DNA from: Apostichopus parvimensis
Lineage: Eukaryota > Echinodermata > Holothuroidea > Aspidochirotida > Stichopodidae
DNA: 41,016 bases
Assembly (NCBI GenBank): GCA_000934455.1
Contig: KN884587.1
Location: forward strand, 5,952-46,967
Direction: 5' to 3'
Part shown: positions 1 through 12,100 of the stretch, in pieces
Position numbering within the stretch: the stretch's first letter is position 1
How the letters are laid out: each line of letters starts with the position of its first letter
The notes under the pieces: generated by a model
Told to the model about the DNA's origin: nothing
Database searches by the model: none
What the model saw: only the letters and a program-made list of their open reading frames with translations
Position numbers and translations under genes: made by a program

Positions 1-330
1 GTTGCTTTCTTTATATACTACTATGTGTTACTTTTGTATATACTCATATGTGTTACTTATATATATACTCATATGTGTTACTTCTTTATATACTATGTGT
101 TACTTCTGTATGTACCCTTATGTGTTACTTCTATATATACTCATATGTGTTACTTATATATATATACTCATATGTGTTACTTCTTTATATACTACTATGT
201 GTTACTTCTGTATGTACCCTTATGTGTTACTTATATATATACTCATATATGTTAATTCTGTATATACTACTATGTGTTACTTCTGTATATACTCCTATGT
301 GTTACTTCTGTATATACTCCTACGTAGGTG
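1..330. repeat. 25-bp minisatellite, about 13 copies
   Basis: Head-to-tail units close to TATGTGTTACTTCTGTATATACTCC, continuing past the left edge. Variant units (CTTTATATACT, CTGTATGTACCCT, ATATATATACTCA) recur in the same order about every 100 bp, a small higher-order repeat. Because 25 is not a multiple of three, the array is open in all three forward frames and produces false repetitive reading frames. Confidence 0.95.
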
Positions 331-3300
331 CCTTCATACTTCCTTAATAGAACAATTTGTCAAAGTACACATGATGAGAATGCATAAATCATATTTTCAA
401 GAAATTCATCTTATCAAAATGAGTCTCAACACAAGCCACTCTAGGAGCAAAGCATATCAAGTTGATGGCTAACCAAAACAAATTGTCCTTCTTTATTTTG
501 CATAAACATGGAAAATGAGTTAGTTTGTACCTGACTACATGGAAAACAGAATATTCACGAAAACTGAAACCAATGATCTTTTGTTGTCACGATTTAAAAA
601 GCTGCACGCCGAGTTGAAAAACAAAGGACTAGAAAGACATCTTCAAATTTGGAGTTTAAGATAATGTCTTAGCGATGACATTTTTTTACAGTTACAGTTA
701 GAACAAAAAAAAGCAAGACAGGAGACAAACTGGCTGCTGTTAGGTCTCAAATAAATCTAATCACTGAATGATGAGACTGCGTCCCACAATCACTTATTCA
801 AAACAAAAGAGAAAAAAACTTAAGGAAGAAATCATCTTTCTAGTCTCTTTCAAACTCAATATGCAGCTTCAAATAGAATGATTTTATGAACCCTGATATT
901 AAACATGAAGAACATGCAATCATCAATGTAATGTTAACAATTATCTCAAGATTCTTTACCGAAGAACTTTCTATTCAGTTGAGCAATGATTCAACCACAG
1001 AAAACATAAAAGTTTGGATTTGAATTCCCTTACACCTGATACTGTGCACACCCAAAGGGGTGGCCAGCCATTTCTTATATTGCAAGAAAACAATTTAATT
1101 TAGACTGAGAAAGAATTTGTTGTAAAAACATTTTTTTTTTTTTTTTGAAAGGTTAATTAGAGATAACTACAAAGGACTACTTTTGTAACAAAGAGAGCTC
1201 ACAAAGGCCTGTATGTGGCCATCCAGCCCTGGACCATCCCTGCTGTAAACAAATGTCAAGGTTTATCGATAACATGTGGACACTTAAAAATGAGACATTT
1301 ACGTGAAATCCAACATAAAAAACCACTGTTACAGAAACTTTGCAGTACACCCACATGAAACAACTTCGAAAACACGAAAACGGAAGATCGTTAGAAAAAC
1401 ATTGTTGAGAGGTGTTTGGCGTGGTGGTGCACAAATCAACAGAAAAACAAGTAAACAGAAAAGAGAGGTCACAGCAGATAAAAACGGTTAGCTCAAAATG
1501 CAGTTTGCTTATGCATTTGTTTAATACCTCTGCAGCTAGCTTTTTAACATCACCATCTTTGAACCTGTTCCTGGGAGACTGTAGGTTATAGAGTGAGATA
1601 ATGTGAACATAGCTGAGAAAAAGCAACAAACAAAAACACCAATCTATCGTGGATATATTAAACGTTGAGTTCAAAACAGACTGGTTGGTGGAAGCTTGAA
1701 ACATACATGTTTTAGGAAAAAAATTGTAAAAAATTGCACCAAATTTAATATTGAACTTATTGAACCTATATTGAAATTATTGAACCTATTTTATAAACAA
1801 ATAAATAAAAAATGTTTCCTATTACTTTTCATTTTGGATGGATAATATTTTTTTGAGGCTGCTGCTGATGGTATGAATTGACTTACACCTATTGACTTTG
1901 TTTAGAGATGTGAGACAAACTTTTCACGATATTTAAATATTTAATTACAACACCTTGCAGGAAAGTGGAGTCCCCAAAGTTATCCACACTGCAACTGAAT
2001 CCAGCATATTTTCATCATTCTGATTTTGCCTCTCACACCCCCGCCCCCCTCAGTTCTACTCTATGAAAATTGCCTTTGCCTCCCACCCATTTCCCTTTTT
2101 TCCCTTTCCACCACTCTCTCTGAGAGGAGATTGGGATATGATCAGATTTCAGTAAGACATCAGTTTTGAACTCAACAACTCCACCGTTATCAGTAACTAC
2201 ACATCCTCTAAGAATGCCCCAGCATTTAATAATCTCAAAGGCCATATCAGCTTCACTCCATCCCCCTCCCCCCCCCCTCTTGTTACCTTTCCCCCTCCTT
2301 CCCCATTGACTAAGCTGAGCAATTTCTCCCAAATATTTAATAATCCTACAAGTATTGGAGATATTTTGGACAACAATTTTTACAGCTGCTTTGAGATGTG
2401 CATTGCAAACACCCGGTGTAAAATCAAAACCAGACTGAACATTTGTAGTTAAAGAAATCACAGGAAAATTAATGCTGATATGTCAGCCAGAAAAAGGGAA
2501 AAACCCAAATGAGAAAAGGTATTGACACAGACAAATTGACTTTAGATTTAATAGTCACAGTGCGAAGACAAGAAAAGTAAAATCAATATCCTTCTTCTTT
2601 CTGAGGGACACATGACTTGTATTCCAAAGGGAACTTTTTTAATACACAGTCTAACCAAAAAAAAATCTTCACTGCTATCAAAAATTTACGTTTTTTTTTT
2701 ATTTTATAGTTTTCTGCTGGTTTTTGAAATTTTAACTTTAGTACTGTGAAATATTGTTCAATCAATTTAAAAAAAATTTCTTTGCAGAGGAGAGAGCTCA
2801 TTGTTTTTTATTAAACTGCCCTCCCCCACCCCACCCACCCCCCAGAAACACAAACATAGCTTGCTTGGGTGCATTCTTAGAGATCAATTGGTTTAAGTGA
2901 CCACATTTGAGTGCAACATTAATTATTTTGAAGAAGAAAAAAAACAGCAACCATGTGTTAGCAAAATGAAGTGAATAATCATAAAAATACCACAGTTCAA
3001 TTCTGTTCTATATAAGTTATATAGGCTAAACACACCCAGATATAAGACACAAAAAAACCCATCTACAATTAAATATTAGATCTAACCTAATAGAAAAGAT
3101 ATGAAAAATTGTTAAAATATCTAAGATTACCATGATAACTACTACACAATAAAGCCAGCATGACAGTATAGAGAAAAAGTTGGCAATATGTTTGGAATAT
3201 CTCAAAATGTAATAAGAGTTGGCAAAACACTAGAGAACATGCAAACATTCCTGGTCATGATATGATTAGGTTTGTTGCATTCAACTTCAGAGGAATAAAG

Positions 3301-3775
3301 GAGAAAAACTCTATTTTTTTCTCCTTTTTTGTGAAGAAAAAAAAAGTATAATATTTCCATCCACAATTTGTGTTTAGTTTATGAAGACTTTCACCACTAT
3401 AAAAATTGGTTGCATTATTATTATTATTATTATGATTGCCAGTTGGCTAGCAGACATAAAAGTTATCTTCCTGCTATTGACCATATTAGAGTGTTGGTCG
3501 AAGGAATTATTTCATATTTTACATTGTGAAAAAATAGCAGAAAATAATTCAATCCCCTATTCGATGGGAGAAGACAAGCGAGGGTAAAGAAGCAGCGTGT
3601 TAGGCCAGAGAAGAAACATCTCCTTGTTAATATCTCCTAAAACCGATTTACAGCAAATTTTTCTGAAATTTCTAAAAGATTTCAACAATCACAAAAAAAA
3701 AGCCAACTACAACATCACACTCTGACTAGTCATTTTTAAAAGTGATGCTATTAATGGAAACTGACTGTCAATCTC
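331..3775. other. Probable Hook 3' intron sequence, mostly featureless
   Basis: AT-rich DNA beyond the last secure Hook exon. It holds a T16-17 run (about 1130-1146), C-rich tracts near 2040-2110, 2264-2300 and 2820-2850, a (TTA)5 run at about 3415-3431, and the doubtful 51-nt exon at 1528-1578. The Hook C-terminal motifs (for example EEKYIVSAWYNMG) were looked for and not seen. Confidence 0.6.
1528..1578 (-). CDS. Possible 51-nt Hook exon
   Basis: On the minus strand a 51-nt open segment in phase 0 is flanked by AACCTACAG|TCT and GCAGAG|GTATTA. It would encode SPRNRFKDGDVKKLAAE after LITE of exon 12. HOOK3 has a short linker followed by a KKKLEEH-type coil at this point, so VKKLAAE is compatible but not diagnostic. 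It sits in a longer reading frame (1177-1704) with no recognisable similarity. It could equally be a chance splice pair inside the long downstream intron. Confidence 0.25.
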
Positions 3776-4092
3776 ACTGTTGGATAAAACTACTTGATCA
3801 AGTCTACAGCAATCTTTCTATACAGCTAATTAACACCACTGGGTAAAACTACTTGATCAAGTCTACAGCAATCTTTCTATAAAGCCAATATCCTCCACTG
3901 GGTAAAACTACTTGAACAAGTCTACAGCAATCTTTCTATACAATATCCTCCACTGGGTAAAACTACTTGAACAAGTCTACAGCAATCTTTCTAGCCAATA
4001 TCCTCCACTGGGTAAAACTACTTGAACAAGTCTACAGCAATCTTTCTATACAACCAATATCCATACCACTGGGTAAAACTACTTGATCAAGT
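3776..4092. repeat. 55-61-bp minisatellite, six copies
   Basis: Units contain CACTGGGTAAAACTACTTGA, then TCAAGTCTACAGCAATCTTT, then a variable CTATACAGCCAATATCC tail. Copies differ mostly by indels in the tail and by TTGATCAAG versus TTGAACAAG. The array ends about 120 bp from the Hook exon 12 donor. Confidence 0.93.
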
Positions 4093-4211
4093 ATCATTCA
4101 ATTATACTACACAGCTTATGTGCCTGAAGAGCAGAGCATCCAAATTATTACCAGAAATAAATGAAAACCAGCTCGGTGATGAAGGCATGATAATATTACA
4201 AATACACCTAC

Positions 4212-4305
4212 CTCTGTGATGAGGTTTGATTGTCCCTTTGTCTCCTCCCTCTGACTACTTTCTTCAAGTTCTGCTTCCAATGTCATTATTTTCTGATTTG
4301 ATATC
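4212..4305 (-). CDS. HOOK: Hook exon 12 (end of codon 509 to residue 540), last secure exon in the window
   Basis: Encodes ISNQKIMTLEAELEESSQRE and ends LITE in phase 0. Similar to LVNQRLLEVQSQVEELQKS of HOOK3. The acceptor is TTCATAG|GAT; a second AG 12 bases further in (ATCAG|AAA) was rejected because it puts a TAA in frame. Donor ACAGAG|GTAGGT. A minisatellite begins about 120 bp beyond the donor. Confidence 0.82.
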
Positions 4306-7300
4306 CTATGAACAGAAAAATGGAGGGTTGTTATTTCTGCATGTGGGAGAAGCCGAAAGGCTTAAAACTTATGATCCATGTCTATTTGTGGCTTATCCAA
4401 TTCACAGCTTGAGCACATTTTAGATTTTATTGAAATTTTGATCAGATGGGAAACTGTGGATTTCTCCTGTATGAAGACCCCCACCATGCTTTGGCCAGTC
4501 AGTGACTCCACCCACACCCTCCTAGATTGCTAGCAGGGATGCCAGCAGGGTTTGCCCCTAGGGCCTGAAAGTTGTGGGGACTTGGATGTCCCAAAGACTA
4601 TCTAAGCTAATGTTGGGACTTTATGAAAATCCAGAGAAAAAATTGCGGTATAGGCTTCAATTTGCATATGCTACAGTGTGTTAGGATAATAGTTAGAAAT
4701 TTGCGGAAAAGCTCATGCCTGTTTCAACTGGGACGGAAAGATCGTGTGGAGCTGGAACCAAATTTCAAAATCGGGAATATGCCGAAACTGCGGCTATTGC
4801 CGGAATTCTGACATCCCTGTTGCTAGGTTTCATGGCTGCTAATGCCACTGCTTTATCCACTCAACCAAAGAACCAGACCTGACCAGAAACAACCAAACCA
4901 ACAACCTAATATATGGAAGCAGATGGAAGCATGTAACATCGGTTTCACTGAAAACTGGAATGCAATGATTATTGGTAACCTCTACGATTGTCTCTCCTAT
5001 AATCAGAGAGACAAGTGATCCTTCTTTACTAATCGAGCTGTCCAACGAGTCAAGTCTCTCTTACCTTGCCTCGGATTCTAGCTCATTCTTCCTGGCATTC
5101 GCATCATCTAGCAGACTCTGGAGAAGCTCAGCTTTCTCACCAGAATTTTCTTCCATTTTCATCTGAAGCATTTTATTTTCATGTTGCAATCTAATCATTT
5201 TCTCTCTGAAAAAAGAAAAGTTCAGTAGCAAATAAGTTTAGTTTAAAAAAAAGAAGATAAATTTATTACATTTTGTTTTCTTGCAGGTTTTTGTTTTCTG
5301 GTCCGATCTGGGTTTGTGAATCAATGATATGGTATACAGTTAACAACTTTCAACTGTTCTTCACCCACAAATATGAAAAACAGCTGATTGTATTTACAGC
5401 ATAATTATCTCTCCGTCAAATGTGATCGAAGATAATGTATATATTTTATTTAGTCTGATGTGTTGTACATCAGCTGCTTAACACAGCATTCTGTTCCACT
5501 GTCAGCCTGTGTTACCCTTTACCGACCTGTGAAATATTAACGCATGATTGGTTACCCCCCCCCCCCCCTATCTATCTAAGATAATTTATGTGGCTAAAAC
5601 TTAATTCCCCATTCTTAATTGTAGAATTATACTCTGATTAGTAAACAAACACAGACATCTTTGTGTCCCACACATTTAAATGTAATCTTTACTTTAATAT
5701 TTGCAAACCTTTGAAGTCTCTTCTTAAGAAAATACATAATAAAAATGGTCCAAAAGTAAACTTAGTTTTTGACTTTAAGACGAGCTGATGGTCAAGTATG
5801 GATCGCAGAAAGTTCTAGACGAAAAACAGTTTCAAAGCAACTAGTTGCATTTACAGCATCAATTCTCACATCATCAGAAATGATGAAAATACATTATATA
5901 TTGATTAATTTGTAGCACTAAGCTCAAAACAGATGCTTCAACACATCATCCATCTTTATATTGAATTTCTGTTTTAGACGACTAACCTCATTTCTGGTGA
6001 CAACATGTCTGACAGTCCTGGTGAACCGAATCGATCGGGACTTCTTGGACTTCCTGGTTCCTCCATACTCATAGCTGATCCGTGTAACTGGTTCAGGGTC
6101 AGCTCCTCGTTAGTCTCCTTCAGGGTATCTCTCTCTGCTTGAAGTCTCTGCAAGCAAAAATTAAAACAACAAAACTGAGCTCATCTCAAAGTGTTGACGT
6201 GGTAACAGACCAACCAGCCGTGCTAGGAAGCAATAAGGCAGGGATGTGCCCACGCTGGGCGGCACTGGTCGGCCCCGCCCAGCACTAAAAATTACCGCCC
6301 AGCACTGTCTTAAAAATCGTGAATCCCGCCCAGCAAAATTTTTATCTAAAATACCGACATTCCTAACAATATATTCAACATAACTTGGGCCTAGCCTATG
6401 CCAAAATCATACAGACTAATAATGCATCAGTTATGCATGCGAGAAACGTTACTTACGGCTCTCAATCGGTCCCTTTTAAAATCTCTTTGAAACAAACTAA
6501 TAACTTTTACCAGGTACGTAACATATTTCACTAAAAAAAATTTTAAAAGGAAAATGGTAACAAAAACAAGAACTGTGTATGTGCTTAAAAAACTACACAA
6601 GTGCCAGCATTTGGCCTCTGAGCACCTTCAAAAATCGAAAAATTTCTCCCCCTTAGACCCCTCCCCCAGGACAGCGATCAATATACCCGGCACTCAGGAA
6701 ATCCTGGGCACATCCCTGAATAAGGTCACATGATCGTTTGCGTCCGGTTGCCTGATGATCGCTGCACAGGCGTGAAACTAGAGTAACAACATGCTGTAAG
6801 TTATTATATATTACATGTCTTTATATATATATAACATTAAATTCTTATTTTTGTATCAACATGGATCCAAGGTAAGTAATACAATCACAAATAATGGGAT
6901 ACTTTTTTCAAAGTAACTAATAAATATATTTATTTTGTAACGTATGTGCGATGTAAAGCACGCTATGGGCAGATACATAACAGCAGCGTCGCAGTCCTAT
7001 AGCAATCATGACATTTTGGTATAATGTGTAGCACACACGTTGTTCATGTTAGCATTACCAATGACTCAATGGACTACACTGTTACATCATTGTTACATCA
7101 TTGTTACATTATTGCTATTGTTACATTATGGTAACAATTGCAACACCTATATTTACTTCAACTTTATCAGCTTATTATCACTCTTTTACTTTTTTAAATG
7201 CTAGTCAGTTTAATTCATGATTTTAGACCCTTGTGAGGACTGTTTATCACTTCCTTACTTCAATGTTCACATAAGTGTTCACTTTGCACCATTTTCAAAA

Positions 7301-9099
7301 ATCGTCACTTGTAACCTATAAACACAATTCTTACTATCATATCAATCAACATTTTCTCATGTTACATATTTATAAGCTAACCAGTAAAATACCTGTTTTG
7401 AAGCCCTTGCGATGGATGTCTAACTTTCCTTCCACAGTTTTCATACATCTTGTTTATCACTTTCTTAGCTTGTCACCTGAAACACAATTCGTACATTACC
7501 AACTATATTTGTTTCAAACGCTACCAACATTTACCATCTTTGAGCTCTATATGCCAACCAGTCGAACACACCCTTTTCAGAACCTCTTGAGGTGGTATTT
7601 AACCGCCCTTCCTCAGCGTTCACGTACCTCTTTCTCATTTTGCACTTGTGCCATCTTCTCCTGCAACCTCTTAGCTTCAAACTCGTGCTTGTCTGCTCGC
7701 CTCGTCTCCTCCGATACATTTGAATGCAACTCATGGAGCTGCTTCTTGTATGCATCAAGTTGTGCTTTCATGGAATTGGCTTTCTTCAGCTCCTGTCAAC
7801 CGCCCCCCAAAAAAATACCAATAAAAGCATCAACAAAGGAACATCCATAGCATACATAACTTCACTTATTAAAGGATACAAGAAATTCTGGGAACTGAGA
7901 TTTTCTGAATATTTCAAATAAAACCATCTGTAACAAGTATAGTGTATATAACTACACTTATTAACAATTGAGGGAAATTCTGGAAGTTGCGGTCCACAGT
8001 TTAAAAATATATAAGCTACAGTATAAGGTACAGTTACAAACTGTCTTTGTGACTCATGCTTTGATAGAAGAAATATACAAATACTGAATTGTATTCATTT
8101 TATATAAGTAAACTAGAACGGATAACTGACTCAAAATTTTAGGACAATGGAAAAAAGCAAAGAAATTTAGGGCTAGAATCGGACTGGAACCAGTGACCTC
8201 TGTGTTACAAGCCCAGTGCTCTACCATCTGAGCTATCCAGCCCTTAGTTGGTGGCGATCCCTATATAGCCATTTCTTTGCTGTGGAAGGGGAGGGGGAGC
8301 ACCAATCAGAAGCCACAGAGCCTTGTTCCTCCCTTTGTATTAATTTTGTCTAAAATAAGATTGCCCAATAATCTGTGATATTATGGAGATACGAGTACCA
8401 CATTTCTTATCCCTCCCTCCCCCCTCCCTCTCCCCAAGAGAAACTACAGATTACAACAGAGTTTCCCTGAGTACCAAATTGTCTTACATACTCATGAATG
8501 TTACGAGACAGCTTTCTGAGCAACCGACACTGGTATGCATACGACTACTGTGTGGATACCCTCATGTGTGGATACTCTCATGTGTGGATACTCTCATGTG
8601 TCGATACCCTCATGTGTGTATACCCTCATGTGTGGATACCCTCATGTGCTGATACCCTCATGTTGTTATTACAAGCAGTTTTTGCTCCCTAGGCACTCAC
8701 CTCTTCCAGTTCCACCGTGTTCTGCATGTACATGGTATTCTTATCCTCCAATATTTTCACCTGTTTCCTAAGGTCACTCAGATCATCTAGTTTCTTCTTG
8801 TAACTATCGATAGTAGCTTCATATTTACTGACTTTGTCTGCTGAATGTCTTAAAATATCCATCTCATCCTTTAAAGCTCTGGCTTCTTCTGCTAAGGCAC
8901 TTAATTGTTCATTCTGTGAAAAAGGATAAAACACACCCTCGAAACAACAAAATAAAAAATTACGAACAATGACAAAATATGAAGACTTTTACAGAGAAAT
9001 TTACTGACTTTGTCTGCAGAATGTCTTAAAATATCCATCTCATCCTTTAAAGCTCTGGCTTCTTCTGCTAAGGCACTTAATTGTTCATTCTGTTAAAAA

Positions 9100-9135
<36 letters not shown>

Positions 9136-12100
9136 CTTTTACAGAAAAACAACTTAAGACCATAATAATTTGATTGATTTTCAGCAGCAGTTTTCTTGCC
9201 AAGATTTGCATTTTAATTATATTGTTGCAAACCTGATCGAGGGGAAACAAAGTTACGTATGAATATTTTCGTGTGATTAATTTGTTGAATGTTACATTTA
9301 GCGATCACTAAAGGCACTCAATTGTTCATTCTGTGCAAAAGGATGAAGGACACCCTTGAAACAAACATATTACAAAAATACGAGCAATGACAAAGTATGA
9401 AAACTTTGACAGAGAAACTTAATATTAATATCTACACAACAATTTGATTCATTTCAGCTGGAATTTTCTTGTCAAAAGTTGCATATAAATTGTTGCAAAA
9501 CTGCTATGAGGTTAAAAAAATTAAAAAATAACAACAACAGAGGTATGCATGAACATTATCTCCAGTTTTAATTTGTTAAATGTTACATTTTAGTGATTAG
9601 TTGATCAAGGAAAAGTAATCAATGTAGTTTTGCAGTGTTCCAAATCTGCAATCGACTGGTTGCAATATAGATGAAATCCAACTTTCAGTTTTGGTATAGT
9701 GCCACCCTTTTTTTCTTTTTCTTTTTTTCTCAGGTGAGAATAATTTCGAGAGCACTTGAAAAAACAGACCGAAGGAAAAGTGAAACAAAAAGTGCTACTA
9801 CTTTTTAACACAAAATTCCTGCAAGCAATCTTAATACACACTGTACTGTACACTGAAAACCTAATGACTCACTCACTGTGACCATTGTATTATTACGACA
9901 ATATCCCATTGTGTGAAAATAATCTAAAGAATGTTTAATAACTAATTCATGTCATTCTTTACTCAATGCAGGATATGCAACTGTGGTCTTGTTTCATTTT
10001 CAAACAACGTTACTTCATTTCTATAAATATCCATTTCCAGCAACTCAAAAATAGTTGTGCAATATTCTATTTACAGAAACTTGGTGGTCTCTTCAATGGT
10101 GGCTCAAAGTAATTAAATCATTGTTGCAAAGCAATGTTGGCCAAAGATTCTTAGCGATACTTTTATGTTCATTTAACAAAAATAAATCATAACATAAAAA
10201 TGGTCCCCCCTCCCCCCCCCCAAAAAAAAACGAAAAATACCACAGGTCTATCACATGTGACCAAGCCAGGAATACATGAACCTGTAAAATAATTTCCCAA
10301 ACTAAAATAGATAAGTTGATTTAAGTTGATTTACATGAGAAGGTTGAATACATGAATATAAATCTGAAAAGATGGAACTTTCAAAGATCTTGTGAAGATG
10401 CTTTCAAACAGGCTTTCTTTCCTAGATTTGGGGGCGGCCCTGTAAGAAAACAAGGTGGTGTACACTGGACTTGACAACAAATCCACTGGACAGACCAAGT
10501 TAATACTAAAAGAAGGTTGTAGTTTTCAATATCCTTACGACAAACCCAAACTCTGAGGTGCCCTCATTCGTGGTCGCTTAAGAGCCTTAAAAATAACTGA
10601 CTGATTATGATTATGTACATCAAAAGCTAATAAGACGTTACTGTAACGATAATGAAACAAAGTGGGCCATATTAATATTTTTGATACTGACCTTTTGTAA
10701 AACATCTTGCAATTCTCTTTCTAATAAATCTGCTTTGATTTTGAAGTCATCCTTCTGACTCTCCAGTCTAAACAACTCTTCTTGAAGTTGGTCCACTGTT
10801 TCTTGTAAATGATCGTGTTTTCGTCCGATGGGAGTACTGAATTTTTGGGGGTGAGAAAACAACAAATGATGAAAGCGAATTAAATATGCAAAGGAGTAGA
10901 TTTCATGAAAGAATGGTCTGGCTTGATATATCGCCAAAGTAAAATGTGCGTTATCCCAATAATTTTAGCCTAGTCAGAAATAGATTTCTGGTCAACCCTT
11001 AGACCTCTTCTATCGAGACTTCTTAAACTCAACTTTAATAACTATAGACAGGAGATTCTACACATGATCAAACAAGGAGAGAAGTTAGAGGAAACAAATT
11101 TTAAAACTTTTGAAAATTTTTGATTACTTTTAAACGACCAATTTTTTGCAGGTAACACAGTTGATCTCTATATTGTTTCTTATCTTCATTTGGGGTGGGG
11201 GGGGGTGGAGGGGAAGTGGCAATGAGGTATTATGTATTGTGGGAGTGAGATGTATTGGTACCTTCTTGAAAATCCTATTTCGTAGCAAAGTTTGTTCAGC
11301 AAACCACTCCATTGTACATTGTTCAAACAAGGCTTTTTGAGGTGGTAAAGATCATATCTTTGTTTTTCTTTTGCAAACAATGTATTGAATTCAAGGACAG
11401 GTACGGTACTTGCAGAGGGTAACGAAGTGTAACATTCGTTATGTGGTAACGTTAAAAAAAGTCTCACCCAATTAGTGCAATATGGTGTCAAGGATTTCAA
11501 AAGCACCGTATTTCCTTTCATCATACAATAATGCGCATCTAAAGGGGAATCTTTCAGATAACATATCCATGATCATTTAACTGTGCACGACTAGAATCGG
11601 CACAAACGATATTAAACCAGGTGTGTGTAGGTCTTGTAAAGTTGTACTATGACTCATGAAAAAATGGAGTAGAACTGTATATCACAAAACTTACCAAAAC
11701 TTAATGTCCGCTGCCCCCCTCCCCCCCTCCTCCCCCCAAACCCCAACTTCTATTTCTTCTCTTAATTCCCCATATATTTCATATTCTCTCCAAGTTACGA
11801 ACCAACTGTTTAATACATAATTTTATGTTCCAACTGTTATCCATTAATGTACTTTTGAATTTGAAGAACACATTTTACATAATAAATGTATAACGGAAAA
11901 TAGGAAACGAACATAAAGTTTATGGTAAGAGCTCGGATAACAGCTCTCTGATAAAAGTTATATACACAGCTATAGTTAACAGATGTTACTGTTGATCCCC
12001 TCCTCACCCTTCTCCCCCCCCCCATCTCCTCCACCCAAAAAAGTGCTACCCTAGACAAATAATGCTTTAGTCACTTTGTGTTTTAGTTATTTATTACATG

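Noticed and set aside
2..472. Long overlapping forward reading frames rich in CYFCIYSYVLL repeats
   Set aside because: They only translate the 25-bp minisatellite, which is open in three frames. There is no gene-like composition or splice context.
1056..1248. Possible hAT-like element (AGGGGTGGCCAGCC on the left, CAGGGATGGTCCAGG on the opposite strand at right)
   Set aside because: Ends are only loosely similar and no matching target duplication was found on the two sides.
1177..1704. 175-codon minus-strand frame
   Set aside because: No recognisable domain. It lies in probable intron. Only a 51-nt inner segment was kept as a doubtful exon.
4298..4305. Alternative acceptor ATCAG|AAA for Hook exon 12
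   Set aside because: It would place a TAA directly in frame, whereas the CATAG acceptor gives ISNQKIM, matching the family.
7275..7850. 191-codon plus-strand frame
   Set aside because: It is antisense to Hook exon 9 and its flanking intron, and the complementary strand encodes conserved Hook residues.
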